Shown here one piece after another: positions 54,999 through 64,000 of a DNA stretch of 64,000 nucleotides; the first letter of the stretch is position 1; every line of letters begins with the position of its first letter. The DNA is from Pseudomonas viridiflava (GTDB taxonomy: Bacteria; Pseudomonadota; Gammaproteobacteria; Pseudomonadales; Pseudomonadaceae): assembly GCF_900601905.1 (NCBI RefSeq), contig NZ_UWFA01000131.1, positions 124,001 through 188,000 of the forward strand. The letters are read 5' to 3'. The notes under the pieces were generated by a model. The model was not told where the DNA came from. It saw only the letters and a list, made by a program, of their open reading frames with translations, and made no database searches. The position numbers and the translations under genes were made by a program.

Positions 54999-55732
54999 CA
55001 GCCTTGCCACCTTTCGCCGGGAACAATGATCAGCGAAAAATACGGCGACGACATCGGCACTACCTCGTCCAACGGAACGATTTTCTGGTTGGCCATGGTG
55101 GCGCGCTCAACGTAGAGCGCCCGCCCTGCCAGACCCAGTTCTTCCAGAACCAGACGAACCTTGGGGAAGTTGCGGCCCAGCTTCATGATCACGGCCGCAT
55201 CCGCATCGGCCAGTTTGCGCTTGAGTTCGTCGTGGGACAGCACACCCGACAACACCGACAGGCTCTGATTGCGATACACCAACGGCGCGCCGAGCACTGA
55301 AGCGCCGCCGAGCATCGAACAGACCCCCGGCACCACTTCAGCCTCGTATTGATCAGCAAGGCGGTCGTGCAGATACATGTAAGAACCGTAAAAGAACGGG
55401 TCGCCTTCACAGATCACCGCCACATCACGCCCGGCGTCCAGGTGCGCTGCAACATCGACACTGGATGCGTCGTAAAAATCGCTGATGACTTTTTCGTAGG
55501 ACATCGGCGCAGGCAACGCTTCGGTGGTCACCGGATAAACCAGTGGCATCAAGGTTTGCGCGTCTTGCAGATGGCCTTCGATGATGCCAAAAGCGTTGCC
55601 CTTCTTGCCCTTGGCAACGAAGTAGGCGATCACCGGTGACTCACGCAACAGGCGCAGGGCCTTGACGGTGATCAGCTCCGGGTCTCCGGGCCCGACGCCC
55701 AGGCCAATCAATCGACCGCGTGCCTGCATCAT
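54998..55732 (-). CDS. cobI: Precorrin-2 C20-methyltransferase
   Basis: Adds the C20 methyl group in cobalamin synthesis, 244 residues. The tetrapyrrole methylase fold is seen as [52 protein letters not shown] and the C-terminal [15 protein letters not shown], the pattern of CobI/CbiL. The ATG at 55732 is preceded by GGAG and overlaps the cobH stop (ATGA). It is followed directly by cobJ. Confidence 0.96.
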   Translation of the reverse strand: MMQARGRLIGLGVGPGDPELITVKALRLLRESPVIAYFVAKGKKGNAFGIIEGHLQDAQTLMPLVYPVTTEALPAPMSYEKVISDFYDASSVDVAAHLDAGRDVAVICEGDPFFYGSYMYLHDRLADQYEAEVVPGVCSMLGGASVLGAPLVYRNQSLSVLSGVLSHDELKRKLADADAAVIMKLGRNFPKVRLVLEELGLAGRALYVERATMANQKIVPLDEVVPMSSPYFSLIIVPGERWQG

Positions 55733-56355
55733 TCGATCTCCGTGGCCAGTGCGTTGACCGCCGCCACCGCCATGGCGCTGCCACCGCGACGGCCCTGCAT
55801 GATCACGAACGGCACGCCGCGGCTGTCAGCGGCGAGCATTGCCTTGGATTCGGCGGCGCCGACGAAGCCCACCGGAAAGCCGAGGATCAAGGCCGGTTTC
55901 GGCGCCCCGGCATCGAGCATTTCCAGCAGATAAAACAACGCCGTCGGTGCATTGCCGATTACCACCACACTGCCTTCCAGATGCGGCCGCCACAGCTCCA
56001 GCGCCACTGCAGAACGGGTATTGCCCAGTTCCAGGGCCATTTCCCGTACGCCTTCATCATGCAGCGTGCAGATAATCTGATTGTTGGCGGGCAGCCGCGT
56101 GCGAGTAATGCCTTCGGAAACCATGCGCGCATCGCAGAGAATCGGCGCACCGGCGGCCAACGCATCGCGCCCGGCCTTGCCTGCGCCTTCCGAAAAGCGC
56201 AAATCTTCGATGACCTCGACCATGCCGCAGGCGTGAATCACGCGCACGGCGAGCTTTTCCAGGTCGGCCGGGATCGTATCCAGACGCGCTTCCGCACGAA
56301 TGATCGAGAAGGAGTTGCGATAAATCTCCTGACCATCGCGGATGTAATCAATCAT
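55729..56355 (-). CDS. cobH: Precorrin-8X methylmutase
   Basis: Moves the C11 methyl to C12 to give hydrogenobyrinate; 208 residues, full length. Marks: [20 protein letters not shown], the catalytic His in [33 protein letters not shown] and [20 protein letters not shown], all typical. The stop overlaps the cobI start, and the start overlaps the end of cobG by eight bases, so the four genes are tightly coupled. Confidence 0.97.
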   Translation of the reverse strand: MIDYIRDGQEIYRNSFSIIRAEARLDTIPADLEKLAVRVIHACGMVEVIEDLRFSEGAGKAGRDALAAGAPILCDARMVSEGITRTRLPANNQIICTLHDEGVREMALELGNTRSAVALELWRPHLEGSVVVIGNAPTALFYLLEMLDAGAPKPALILGFPVGFVGAAESKAMLAADSRGVPFVIMQGRRGGSAMAVAAVNALATEIE

Positions 56356-57700
56356 GGGTGTTGCTCCGTGAGTCGGCGATCAATAACGCGCCGGCTGCTT
56401 CAATAGTGAGGTCACGCGCTTGCAGGGCACCAAAACCGGGCTGGCCTGCATCGCGAAAATAAAGGTCGTAATGGCCGGGGGAAACCGCCAGCAACGTCAC
56501 GGCAGCCAGATGCGCCGCCGCGCACGAACGCTTGCAGGCCGACAGATGCACTGCCCGGCTGATCCCGCTGCGCTGCAAGTGCCCCGCCAACAAGCGCGCA
56601 TCGGCCTTGGTATCGGCCTGGCCTTTGGCGCAATCGGGGGAGCCGGTGCAGGCGATGATCTGCGCCAAGGGTAGCTCAGCCGAACACAGCAACCCTGCCG
56701 TTTGCAGCCCCGACAGCACCTGCTGCGCCTGCCCGGCCGGGACATTAGGCAACAACAGGCTTTGCCAGGGCGTGAGGCGCAGGCTGCCATCGCCGAAATC
56801 AACGGCCAGTTGCGCAATAGCAGTCAGCATCGTCGGGTTAAGACGTCCCAGAGGGACGACGCCACCGACCGCGACGTTGTCAGGTTCATGCTGTGGATAA
56901 ATCCCGATGTGCTGATGGGCGACAATCGCTGGCCGTTGCCAGCGGGTCACTTTCTGATCAGCACGCAAAGGGAAGCCCAGACGCATCTGCAACTGTTGCA
57001 ACATCTGCTCCGGCGACTGCTCGGCCAACAGGTGGCGCATGCGCACCTGCTCTGGGCGTGCAATGTCGAGAAACAGCTCCAGCACCGCTAACACCAGCTC
57101 CAGCCCTTTTGCCACCGGGACCGCCGCCAAGGGCGAGTCATCCGCCGGGCAACCGGCCAGTCCAAAGCCCAGCAAGACTTCACCGTCGATGTTCATGGCC
57201 GACAGCCAAAGATCGTGGGGGTGTTGCAGCATCACCAGTCCTTCGCCGCCATCCAGCGACAGGGCGAACTTGGGTGACAGATCATGAAAGCGCGGGTTGT
57301 TTTCCAGTGCCGCCAGGATCTGCGCCGCCAGCGGACGCACATCCAGCAGCATTTGCGGGTCCAGGCCTGCCGTCGGGCTGAGCATCAGGTTGCGCACATC
57401 ATCACTGTCGGGATTGTTCGGGCCAAGCCCGGCCGCCAGCAAGCTATCAATCAGGCCGTCCTGCTCAGCGCCGATCCCGCGAATCTGCAGATTGGCCCGG
57501 TTGGTGACTTCAATCACACCCTGGGCATAGCGCTGCGCCGCCAGGGCCACGGCCTGCGCCTGGCCCGAGGTGATCGAACCACCCGCCAGCTTGATCCGAC
57601 AGATACCGCCGTCCAGCGCCGGGACGATACGCAACAACCCCGGACAGGCCGAGGGGCGTAGCGATGCGGTTGGCGTGCGAGCGGACTTCTGCTCGGTCAA
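56348..57700 (-). CDS. cobG: Precorrin-3B synthase
   Basis: Oxygen-dependent enzyme that prepares precorrin-3A for ring contraction, related to sulfite/nitrite reductases. Two ferredoxin-like half-domains are seen: LRPSACPGLLRIVPALDGGI, CRIKLAGGSITSGQA and TNRANLQIRGI, and later PLGRLNPTMLTAI. The Fe-S/siroheme cysteines occur in CTGSPDCAKGQADT and LSACKRSCAAAHLA. Presence of CobG fits the aerobic route. Start not settled: TTG at 57700 gives 450 residues, the length usual in Pseudomonas, while an ATG at 57778 is in frame but gives an unmatched N-terminal extension. It is first gene of the minus-strand cob operon. Confidence 0.92.
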   Translation of the reverse strand: MTEQKSARTPTASLRPSACPGLLRIVPALDGGICRIKLAGGSITSGQAQAVALAAQRYAQGVIEVTNRANLQIRGIGAEQDGLIDSLLAAGLGPNNPDSDDVRNLMLSPTAGLDPQMLLDVRPLAAQILAALENNPRFHDLSPKFALSLDGGEGLVMLQHPHDLWLSAMNIDGEVLLGFGLAGCPADDSPLAAVPVAKGLELVLAVLELFLDIARPEQVRMRHLLAEQSPEQMLQQLQMRLGFPLRADQKVTRWQRPAIVAHQHIGIYPQHEPDNVAVGGVVPLGRLNPTMLTAIAQLAVDFGDGSLRLTPWQSLLLPNVPAGQAQQVLSGLQTAGLLCSAELPLAQIIACTGSPDCAKGQADTKADARLLAGHLQRSGISRAVHLSACKRSCAAAHLAAVTLLAVSPGHYDLYFRDAGQPGFGALQARDLTIEAAGALLIADSRSNTHD

Positions 57701-57755
57701 TGGATCACCGTCAATTAGGTCTGAATGGACACGTTGTGCCCGATGGCGCGGTATT

Positions 57756-57778
57756 ATGCCTGCTTTGTCCGCAGGCAT
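57756..57778. promoter_or_regulatory. Perfect 8-bp palindrome between divergent cobG and cobL
   Basis: ATGCCTGC (57756-57763) pairs with GCAGGCAT (57771-57778) around a seven-base loop. TATTAT (57752-57757), a -10-like box for cobL, overlaps its left end; no good -35 was found. No cobalamin riboswitch B12-box was recognised near either start. Confidence 0.4.
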
Positions 57779-57818
57779 GAAAAGCCGCTCTGTCGGAAGA
57801 TCGGATTGAGGTATGCAA

Positions 57819-59021
57819 ATGTCGCCCTGGCTGACAGTCGTGGGAATCGGTGAAGACGGGTACAAAGGTCTGGGCAAGAACGCCCGGCACGCGCTCTTGC
57901 GTGCCGATCAGGTGTTTGGCGGCCCACGGCAGCTGGATTTGCTGCCACCGTGCATCAAGGCCGAACGCCGCGCCTGGCCCAGGCCTTTTTCCCTTAACCC
58001 GGTTGTCGAACAGCGCGGCGCCGAAGTGTGCGTACTGGCCAGCGGCGACCCAATGCTGTTTGGCGTCGGCGCCAGCCTGACGCGTGTGGTCGCGATCGAA
58101 GAAATGCTGATTCTGCCTGCGCCCTCCTCCTATTCATTGGCGGCGGCACGAATGGGCTGGCCGCTGCAGGACGTCGTCACCTTGTCAGTCGTCGCCCGGC
58201 CACTGGCGGCGTTGAATGCGCAATTCCATCATGGCGTGCGTCTGTTGGTATTGAGCAACGACGGCAGCAGCCCGGCAGCGATTGCCGGTTTGTTGCGCGA
58301 ACGGGGTTTCGGACCGAGCCACATGACCGTGCTGGAGCATCTGGGTGGCAACACCGAGCGGCGCATCGACGGGCTGGCCAGCGGCTGGGCCAACCCGGAC
58401 ATTGCCGCCCTGAACCTGATTGCCATCGATTGCCGGGCCGATGCCAACGCTCTGCGCCTGTCCCCGCTGGCGGGTCTGCCTGACGAAGCCTTTGAACATG
58501 ACGGCCAACTGACCAAGCGTGACGTGCGCGCCATCACCCTGGCGCGTCTGGCGCCGGTGCCGGGCGAACTGTTGTGGGATGTGGGCGCTGGCTGCGGCTC
58601 CATTGGCATCGAGTGGATGCGCGCTCACCCCACCTGTCGCGCCCTGGCCATTGAAGCTGATGAGGGCCGTCAGCAACTGATCGAATTCAACCGCGATGCG
58701 CTGGGCGTGCCGGGCCTGCAACTGGTACGAGGCAGTGCGCCTCAGGCCTTGAGCGGGCTGGAACAGCCGGACGCGATTTTCATCGGTGGCGGCGTGACCC
58801 GCCCCGGTGTGCTGGAGGCGTGCTGGCATCAATTGCGTTCGGGCGGACGCTTGGTCGCCAACGCCGTGACCCTGCAAAGCGAAGCCGCGCTGATGGCCTG
58901 GCGCGATGTGCACGGCGGTGAGCTGACGCGCATTCATATCGCCCATGCCAAGCCCCTCGGCGAGTTTGATACCTGGCGCCAGGCCTTGCCGATCACCCTG
59001 CTGGAAGTGGTCAAACCCTGA
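57819..59021 (+). CDS. cobL: Precorrin-6Y C5,15-methyltransferase (decarboxylating)
   Basis: Bifunctional CbiE-CbiT fusion (400 residues): methylates C5 and C15 and decarboxylates the acetate at C12. The CbiE half has [37 protein letters not shown] and [19 protein letters not shown]. The CbiT half (from about residue 225) has [21 protein letters not shown], a SAM site, and [19 protein letters not shown]. The ATG at 57819 has GAGG seven bases upstream, while an ATG at 57813 is too close to that site. It overlaps cbiD by one base (TGATG). Confidence 0.95.
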   Translation: MSPWLTVVGIGEDGYKGLGKNARHALLRADQVFGGPRQLDLLPPCIKAERRAWPRPFSLNPVVEQRGAEVCVLASGDPMLFGVGASLTRVVAIEEMLILPAPSSYSLAAARMGWPLQDVVTLSVVARPLAALNAQFHHGVRLLVLSNDGSSPAAIAGLLRERGFGPSHMTVLEHLGGNTERRIDGLASGWANPDIAALNLIAIDCRADANALRLSPLAGLPDEAFEHDGQLTKRDVRAITLARLAPVPGELLWDVGAGCGSIGIEWMRAHPTCRALAIEADEGRQQLIEFNRDALGVPGLQLVRGSAPQALSGLEQPDAIFIGGGVTRPGVLEACWHQLRSGGRLVANAVTLQSEAALMAWRDVHGGELTRIHIAHAKPLGEFDTWRQALPITLLEVVKP

Positions 59022-60118
59022 TGCGTAACGAAACCGCCGAACAACCCGCCCCGCTGCGCAGCGGCCTGACGACGGGCAGTTGCGCCACCGCGACCTGTCT
59101 GGCGGCGGCGCGGCTGTTGCTCGGTGGCGAGGTCAGCGATGCGGTTGAGATCGTCCTGCCCAAAGGTAAACAGGTGCAGATGCGCCTGGAATTCTGCCGA
59201 TTGATTGCAGGCGGTGCCGAAGCGGGCACTATCAAGGACGCGGGCGACGACCCGGACGTGACTCACGGCGCGCTGGTGTTTACCAAAGTGCGCCTGCTGG
59301 AAATTCCCACAGTGACCTTCATTGCCGGTGCGGGCGTTGGCACCGTTACCCGGCCAGGGCTGGTACTGAAAGTCGGCGAACCGGCCATCAACCCGGTGCC
59401 GCGCATGATGATCATCGATCATCTGCAAAAGCTCGCGGACGAAACCGGCTACAGCGGTGGCTTTGAAGTCACGATCAGCGTTGAGGGCGGCGAGGCATTG
59501 GCCCTGAAAACCATGAACCCGCGTCTGGGCATTCTCGGCGGCCTGTCGATTCTGGGTACCAGCGGCATCGTTCGACCGTTCTCCTGCGCGGCCTACATCG
59601 CCTCGATCCACCAGGGTATCGACGTCGCCAAAACCAATGGCTATCAACACATCGCCGCCTGCACCGGCAACGCCAGCGAAGACACCATGCGCCGCTACTA
59701 CCATATGCCGGACATCGCCCTGATCGAAATGGGCGACTTTGTCGGCGCAGTGCTCAAACATCTGCGCAAGGTGCCGGTGGCGAAACTGAGCATCTGCGGC
59801 GGGTTCGGCAAGATCAGCAAACTGGCCGCCAGACACATGGACCTGCACAGCCGTCACTCCAGCATCGACCTGCCGCAACTGGCACTGTGGGCCGCCGATG
59901 GCGGGGCTGACGAAACCCTGCAACAGGCGATTCGCGAGGCCAACACCAGCCAGCAGGCATTGGCGATGTGCGCCGCCGAAGGCGTACCGTTGGGCGATAT
60001 CGTTTGCCAGCATGCCCTGGACTTCGCCCGCAGCGTGGTGCCCGCGCAAGTAACAGTGGAAGTGTTCGCCATTGATCGCCAGGGCGGCATTGTCGGCACG
60101 GCAGGGGTTACATCGTGA
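59021..60118 (+). CDS. cbiD: Cobalt-precorrin-5B (C1)-methyltransferase CbiD
   Basis: CbiD family protein, 365 residues; methylates C1 in corrin synthesis. In Pseudomonas it stands in for CobF of the classical aerobic pathway. Visible blocks: [75 protein letters not shown] and [15 protein letters not shown]. Length and ends are normal. The start overlaps the cobL stop, and the stop overlaps the cobK start (GTGA). Its partner in PAO1 is PA2908. Confidence 0.95.
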   Translation: MRNETAEQPAPLRSGLTTGSCATATCLAAARLLLGGEVSDAVEIVLPKGKQVQMRLEFCRLIAGGAEAGTIKDAGDDPDVTHGALVFTKVRLLEIPTVTFIAGAGVGTVTRPGLVLKVGEPAINPVPRMMIIDHLQKLADETGYSGGFEVTISVEGGEALALKTMNPRLGILGGLSILGTSGIVRPFSCAAYIASIHQGIDVAKTNGYQHIAACTGNASEDTMRRYYHMPDIALIEMGDFVGAVLKHLRKVPVAKLSICGGFGKISKLAARHMDLHSRHSSIDLPQLALWAADGGADETLQQAIREANTSQQALAMCAAEGVPLGDIVCQHALDFARSVVPAQVTVEVFAIDRQGGIVGTAGVTS

Positions 60119-60852
60119 AACGGCTGTTATTGCTCGGCGGCGTCACGGATGCGCTGGCGATTGCCCGCACGCTTGGGCCGCAGCACATCTACAGCTTGGC
60201 GGGCGTAGGCCGGGTGCCGACTGATCTGGTCTGTCAGGTAAAGGTTGGTGGCTATGGCGGCGCTGAAGGGCTGGCGCAGTTCATCACCGAGCAAGGCATC
60301 GACTTGCTGGTGGATGCCACACACCCCTACGCCGCACAAATCAGCCACAACGCAGCCCTGGCATCGGTAATGGCGAAGGTCCCTTGCTGGGCGCTGCGTC
60401 GACCTGCGTGGCAGGCCGGCGCCAGGGATGACTGGCGTGAGGTGGAAAGCTGGGATGAGTTGATTCAAGCGCTCCAGCCCTTCAAACGGCCACTGTTCAC
60501 CTTGGGTCGCGAGCCATTGCAGCATCTGGACGAAATTCCCGAACACCAGTTCTGGACCCTTCGGGCCCTGGAAAACACCTTGCGAGACGTGCCGCAACAC
60601 CCGCGCTGCGAAGTCATCGGCGCCCGGGGGCCATTTCTGCTGGAAGACGAACGCGCACTGTTCCAACAGCGCACCATTGATGTGTTGATCAGCAAAAACA
60701 GCGGCGGCGATGCCACCGAGGCCAAGCTGGAAGTGGCGCGGGAGTTGAACGTTCCGGTGCTGATATTGAAAAGGCCATTGTTGCCGGACGTTGACCGGGA
60801 GTTTGATTCAAGTCAGGCGCTGCTTGCGGCGTTGGGCCAGAATCACCATTGA
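60115..60852 (+). CDS. cobK: Precorrin-6A/cobalt-precorrin-6A reductase
   Basis: NADPH-dependent reductase, 245 residues. The N-terminal [19 protein letters not shown] and [19 protein letters not shown] are the usual blocks; later [30 protein letters not shown] and [21 protein letters not shown] close the sheet. The GTG start lies in the GTGA overlap with cbiD, so no separate ribosome site is needed. Last gene of the plus-strand cob operon; a REP pair follows. Confidence 0.95.
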   Translation: MKRLLLLGGVTDALAIARTLGPQHIYSLAGVGRVPTDLVCQVKVGGYGGAEGLAQFITEQGIDLLVDATHPYAAQISHNAALASVMAKVPCWALRRPAWQAGARDDWREVESWDELIQALQPFKRPLFTLGREPLQHLDEIPEHQFWTLRALENTLRDVPQHPRCEVIGARGPFLLEDERALFQQRTIDVLISKNSGGDATEAKLEVARELNVPVLILKRPLLPDVDREFDSSQALLAALGQNHH

Positions 60853-60874
60853 CCTGTGAACACGATTGACTAGA

Positions 60875-60960
60875 TGGGAGCGGAGCTTGCCCGCGATAAG
60901 AGCGCCGCAGGTTCCGGTCAGATCGCGTACAACCTTATCGCGGGCAAGCACCGATCCCAC
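60875..60960. repeat. REP pair (BIME-like)
   Basis: TGGGAGCGGAGCTTGCCCGC at the left and TTATCGCGGGCAAGCACCGA followed by TCCCA at the right. The right arm is slightly degenerate (CACCGATCCCA in place of CTCGCTCCCA). It lies after cobK and before the PCu(A)C gene. Confidence 0.78.
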
Positions 60961-60996
60961 AGGGTTTCGGGCAATTGCGCCTATTGGAGATTTTTA

Positions 60997-61467
60997 ATGC
61001 TGAAACACCTACTCATCCTGGCTGCCCTTTTGCTGCCAACCGGTTACGCCAGCGCCGACGCCTATCGCCTTGGCGAGCTGACGATCGCGAGCCCATGGTC
61101 CATGGAGCTACCGCCAAACGCGCCGACCGTTGCCGCGTATTTCGTGATTCATAACAACGGCACCGCCGCCGACAAATTATTGAGTGTCGACACACCGGTT
61201 GCGGGTCTGGCTCAGTTGCATGAGCATGTCCACGCCAACGGCCTGATGAAAATGCAGCAAGTGCCGAGCGTTGAAATTGCAGCGGGCGGCGATGCGGTGT
61301 TTGCGCCCATGGGTTATCACGTAATGTTGCTGGAGCTCAAAGACAGGTCCAGACTTACCGACGGTCAAACCTTCCCGCTGACCCTGCACTTCGAGAAGTC
61401 CGGTGCGGTCACAGTGCAGGTATCGGTCATGAAACAGGCGCCTGACGCCATCCAGCATAGCCACTGA
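60997..61467 (+). CDS. PCu(A)C-type periplasmic copper chaperone
   Basis: Exported copper-binding protein of 156 residues that is thought to deliver Cu(I) to periplasmic or oxidase targets. A signal peptide (LLILAALLLPTGYASA) precedes a beta-sandwich domain. The metal motif is present: HEHVHANGLMKMQQV followed by GYHVMLLEL (His, Met, then His-x-Met at the expected spacing). The ATG at 60997 has GGAG upstream; the frame is open further back through the REP, which is unlikely to be coding. It is followed at 12 bases by a His/Met-rich gene, so the two probably form an operon. Confidence 0.9.
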   Translation: MLKHLLILAALLLPTGYASADAYRLGELTIASPWSMELPPNAPTVAAYFVIHNNGTAADKLLSVDTPVAGLAQLHEHVHANGLMKMQQVPSVEIAAGGDAVFAPMGYHVMLLELKDRSRLTDGQTFPLTLHFEKSGAVTVQVSVMKQAPDAIQHSH

Positions 61468-61479
61468 TAAAACATTGAA

Positions 61480-61914
61480 ATGAGTTACCAGCGCCTGTCA
61501 GACAGCCGATCGACCCCGCAACCTGGTGCACACCGGGCGGCGTGGCTGAGCCTGTTTGCCATGCTGCTGATTTTCGTCGGTCCGCTGATTTCCCAGTCGA
61601 TGCCGATGGAGCATCACACCGGCATGAAAATGCCGATGTCGATGGATATGCCTGCCAGTCACGCTGAACATGGCGCACACCATCAGACGCCGGCAGCGGT
61701 TGACGACGGCGCCGACCATGCCTTGTGGGCCAAGTGCGGTTATTGCACGCTGCTGTTCAGTTGCCCCGCACTGATCCAGAGCGTTGCGATCATTGCCCTG
61801 GCGGCGGCGCGACCCGCCGACCTGTTCAACGCTGCGGCCCAGCCCGGTCACGCCACCAGCAGTATTTTCCCCAACGCCCGAAGCCGCGCCCCGCCCCTGT
61901 TCGCCACACGCTAG
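61480..61914 (+). CDS. DUF2946 family protein, Met/His-rich
   Basis: A 144-residue protein of the DUF2946 type. An N-terminal membrane segment (AWLSLFAMLLIFVGPLI) is followed by a Met/His-rich stretch (SMPMEHHTGMKMPMSMDMPA and HAEHGAHHQT), a CxxC-type pair (AKCGYCTLLFSCP, three cysteines) and a second hydrophobic stretch. The composition points to copper or other soft-metal binding in the periplasm. Placement between a copper chaperone and a PepSY protein supports that. No activity is known. Confidence 0.8.
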   Translation: MSYQRLSDSRSTPQPGAHRAAWLSLFAMLLIFVGPLISQSMPMEHHTGMKMPMSMDMPASHAEHGAHHQTPAAVDDGADHALWAKCGYCTLLFSCPALIQSVAIIALAAARPADLFNAAAQPGHATSSIFPNARSRAPPLFATR

Positions 61915-61997
61915 ATCCAATTTGATTGCGCACCCCGTCCACGGCTCAAGGCTGTCGGCGGGTTGCGTCGTGTGTCGCTCAATGGAGGGCATTTTCC

Positions 61998-63371
61998 GTG
62001 TCCAAACCACCTGTATCTTTTTATAACCTGGCCTGGCGCTGGCATTTCTACGCCGGTCTGTTCGTCGCCCCGTTCATGATCATGCTGTCGTTGACCGGGA
62101 TCATTTACCTGTTCAAGCCGCAGCTGGACAACCTGATGTACAGCGACATGCTGACCGTCACGCCCAGCCACCATCAACTCAGCGCCCAGCAATTGCAGCA
62201 GCGGGTGCTGAGCAGTTATCCACAAGCCGCCGTGAGCAAATACCTACCGCCGCTGAACGCCGAAGGCAGCGCGCAATTTGTGGTGCGCGACAGCGGGCGT
62301 GAGCTGAATGTGTTCGTCGACCCGTACCGGGGCGAAATTCTCGGCACCCAGGATGCGAAATTCAATCTGCAAGCCATCGCGCGTCTGGTGCATGGCGAAC
62401 TGATGATTGGCACTGTCGGCGACCGGCTGGTAGAGCTGGCGGCGGGCTGGGGCATCATGCTGGTGGTGTCCGGGCTTTACCTGTGGTGGCCGCGCGGCAA
62501 CTCCCCGGCAGGTGTGCTCTGGCCGCGTCTCAGCAAACGGGGTCGGGTGCTGTGGCGGGATCTGCACGCGGTAACCGGCTTCTGGGGCTCGGTGTTTCTG
62601 CTGTTTATGTTGATCAGCGGCATGACCTGGACCGGCATGTGGGGCAAGCAATACGCGGCGGTGTGGAACACCTTTCCCGCTGCGATGTGGAATGACGTGC
62701 CCAAGTCCGACCGACAGGCGGGCGAACTGAACACCGGCGCCATGCAAACCGTACCCTGGGCGCTGGAAAACACGCCCATGCCAGTGTCCACCGGCGAGCA
62801 CGCCGAACACATGAACCACGGCAGCCTGCACACGGGACCGGCCGCACCGACAGTTACCCTGCAACAGGTGGTCGATATTGCTACCGAGCGGGGCATCGAG
62901 CCGGGCTACAGTATTACCCAGCCGAAAACCGCTGATGGCGTGTTCACGGTTTCGGTGTTCGCCGATGACCCGCGCAATGATGCGACCCTGCATATTGATC
63001 AATACACCGGCAAGGTGTTGGCAGATGTGCGCTGGAGCGATTACAGCGCGGTATCCAAAGCCACTGAAATGGGCGTGATGCTGCACGAGGGCAAGTTTTT
63101 CGGCTGGTTGAATCAGCTACTGATTCTGCTGGTGTGCCTGATGATTCTGCTGGGCTCGGTGAGCGGTCTGGTGATCTGGTGGAAACGCCGCCCGGCTGGT
63201 GGCCTGGGCGTGCCGCCACTGCGTCATGATCTGCCTCGCTGGAAAGCCGCCATCGTCATCATGTTCGGCCTCGCTGTGGCCTTTCCGCTGGTCGGGGTTT
63301 CGCTGGTGGTGGTGTATGTGATGGATCGTCTGGTGTTGTCACGGTTTATGAAAACAGCCACGGCGGTTTAA
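61998..63371 (+). CDS. PepSY-domain membrane protein (PepSY_TM)
   Basis: PepSY-associated membrane protein, 457 residues. Four main helices are seen, with WRWHFYAGLFVAPFMIMLSL at the N-terminus, GIMLVVSGLYLWWPRG, FWGSVFLLFMLISGMTW and a C-terminal helix pair (LILLVCLMILLGSVSGLVIW; IVIMFGLAVAFPLVGVSLVV). Two PepSY-type extracytoplasmic parts include VFVDPYRGEILG and HIDQYTGKVLADV. His residues in helix one and HGELM are typical of the reductase-like family; some homologues act in metal or siderophore reduction. The GTG at 61998 has GGAGG nine bases upstream. A longer ATG start at 61926 would add residues without family match. Confidence 0.88.
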   Translation: MSKPPVSFYNLAWRWHFYAGLFVAPFMIMLSLTGIIYLFKPQLDNLMYSDMLTVTPSHHQLSAQQLQQRVLSSYPQAAVSKYLPPLNAEGSAQFVVRDSGRELNVFVDPYRGEILGTQDAKFNLQAIARLVHGELMIGTVGDRLVELAAGWGIMLVVSGLYLWWPRGNSPAGVLWPRLSKRGRVLWRDLHAVTGFWGSVFLLFMLISGMTWTGMWGKQYAAVWNTFPAAMWNDVPKSDRQAGELNTGAMQTVPWALENTPMPVSTGEHAEHMNHGSLHTGPAAPTVTLQQVVDIATERGIEPGYSITQPKTADGVFTVSVFADDPRNDATLHIDQYTGKVLADVRWSDYSAVSKATEMGVMLHEGKFFGWLNQLLILLVCLMILLGSVSGLVIWWKRRPAGGLGVPPLRHDLPRWKAAIVIMFGLAVAFPLVGVSLVVVYVMDRLVLSRFMKTATAV

Positions 63372-63385
63372 AACCACCTGGATCC

Positions 63386-63473
63386 TGTGGGCGCGTGGCT
63401 TGCCCGCGATAAGGCTGGACGCGGTTCGCTCAAGATTGCGGCGACCTTATCGCGGGCAAGCCACGCTCCCACA
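63386..63473. repeat. REP pair (BIME-like)
   Basis: TGTGGGCGCGTGGCTTGCCC at the left and GGGCAAGCCACGCTCCCACA at the right, each next to CGCGATAAG. Same subfamily as the pair at 28508. It lies after the PepSY gene and before the ABC ATPase gene. Confidence 0.85.
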
Positions 63474-63581
63474 GAGAACTGCCACTTGCATTAACCACCC
63501 TCACCCTCAACATGAGCAACCCGACATGCGCCATGCCTCGCTGATCCGTACAATGCCCGTTTGCTTGCCTGGCGCTGCTCA

Positions 63582-64000
63582 ATGTCGTCCCTGACGCTTA
63601 CCGATATCACCTGGTCGCCCACTGAAACCGGGCACTGCCACCATCGTTTCAAGCTGCGCGGCACCAGCCTGCACGTCGCACCTGGGGAGTTCGTCGGTTT
63701 GATCGGCCCCAATGGAAGCGGCAAAACCAGCCTGTTGCGCTGCGCCTATCGCTTCAGCGAACCGGTGCAGGGTGAGGTCCTGCTCGATCAGGACAACCTC
63801 TGGCGCCAGCCGCCGCGCTGGTGTGCGCAACGTATTGCAGTGGTGTTGCAGGAGTTTCCGGACGCGTTCGGGCTGACCGTGGATGAGGTGGTGGCCATGG
63901 GTCGCACGCCGCACAAAGGCTTGTTCGACGCCGATACCCGGCAAGACCTGGACATCATTCGCGATGCCCTGGCCTGCGTCGGCATGCAGGGTTTTGAAGA
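63582..64000 (+). CDS. ABC transporter ATP-binding protein (partial)
   Basis: FecE/BtuD-type ATPase, cut by the right edge after about 139 codons. It has a Walker [16 protein letters not shown] near residue 46, a Q-loop region [20 protein letters not shown] and [12 protein letters not shown], as in iron/cobalamin importers. The signature motif and Walker B are outside the window. In PAO1 a comparable ABC transporter (PA2912-PA2914) follows the cob genes, so a role in cobalamin or siderophore uptake is plausible but not shown. No good ribosome site is seen before ATG 63582, and start choice is tentative. Confidence 0.85.
   Translation, partial: MSSLTLTDITWSPTETGHCHHRFKLRGTSLHVAPGEFVGLIGPNGSGKTSLLRCAYRFSEPVQGEVLLDQDNLWRQPPRWCAQRIAVVLQEFPDAFGLTVDEVVAMGRTPHKGLFDADTRQDLDIIRDALACVGMQGFE

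Noticed and set aside
57701..57818. Possible cobalamin riboswitch between the cob operons.
   Set aside because: No B12-box sequence or multi-stem layout was recognisable, and the region is too short for one with both leaders. Covariance search would decide.

Overview
The window looks like a chromosomal segment of a fluorescent-group Pseudomonas. Three things point there: long GC-rich core genes in the order known from P. aeruginosa (speA, SUI1-type factor, Nudix, DUF2333, gcbA, dsbD, aroQ, accB, accC, prmA, dusB, fis, purH, purD, retS), a tad/flp pilus locus, and ten copies of paired Pseudomonas-type REP palindromes. No rRNA, tRNA, CRISPR array or insertion sequence was recognised.

Region by region. 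1-7.4 kb: a Tad (Flp) pilus operon on the minus strand (rcpC, rcpA, tadZ, tadA, tadB, tadC; tadC is cut by the window edge). The flp pilin gene and a stand-alone receiver protein are divergent from it. 7.5-11 kb: a TpsB/FhaC-type outer-membrane transporter next to a Gly/Thr-repeat lipoprotein. 11.3-19.3 kb: pbpC and a giant bacterial alpha-2-macroglobulin flank a small membrane protein. pbpC carries a REP pair inside its reading frame. 19.6-25.8 kb: a MATE transporter, an orphan VgrG, an S-type DNase bacteriocin with its immunity gene, and a coiled-coil protein. 25.9-30.2 kb: speA and its usual neighbours. 30.2-33.4 kb: an orphan Hcp cluster with a possible effector/immunity pair, inserted between DUF2333 and gcbA. 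33.6-50.6 kb: core genes for c-di-GMP signalling, disulfide transfer, fatty-acid and purine synthesis, tRNA modification, Fis and the RetS hybrid sensor, then a MarC-family protein. 50.6-52.8 kb: three tandem genes of unknown function. 52.8-53.3 kb: a gene-poor gap. 53.3-60.9 kb: divergent cobalamin operons (cobG-H-I-J on minus; cobL-cbiD-cobK on plus). 61-63.4 kb: a probable copper module (PCu(A)C protein, DUF2946, PepSY). The window ends inside an ABC ATPase gene.

How the parts fit. Tad pilus, GcbA and RetS all bear on surface attachment and biofilm decisions. The VgrG, bacteriocin and Hcp islands are competition modules placed between core genes. No T6SS core gene is present, so VgrG and Hcp must rely on an apparatus encoded elsewhere. 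The cob genes build the corrin ring by the pathway used by aerobic pseudomonads.

The strongest candidate for something undescribed is the trio at 50635-52754. By eye the three predicted proteins share one N-terminal pattern (an acidic residue plus I/V, a Tyr 7-8 residues on, then Trp-x11-Gly-aromatic) and similar overall layout. They therefore look like diverged paralogues expressed from one operon, with no family I recognise. Other items worth following up are the REP pair in pbpC, a perfect inverted repeat covering the bacteriocin start codon, and the TpsB transporter paired with a lipoprotein instead of a normal TpsA protein.
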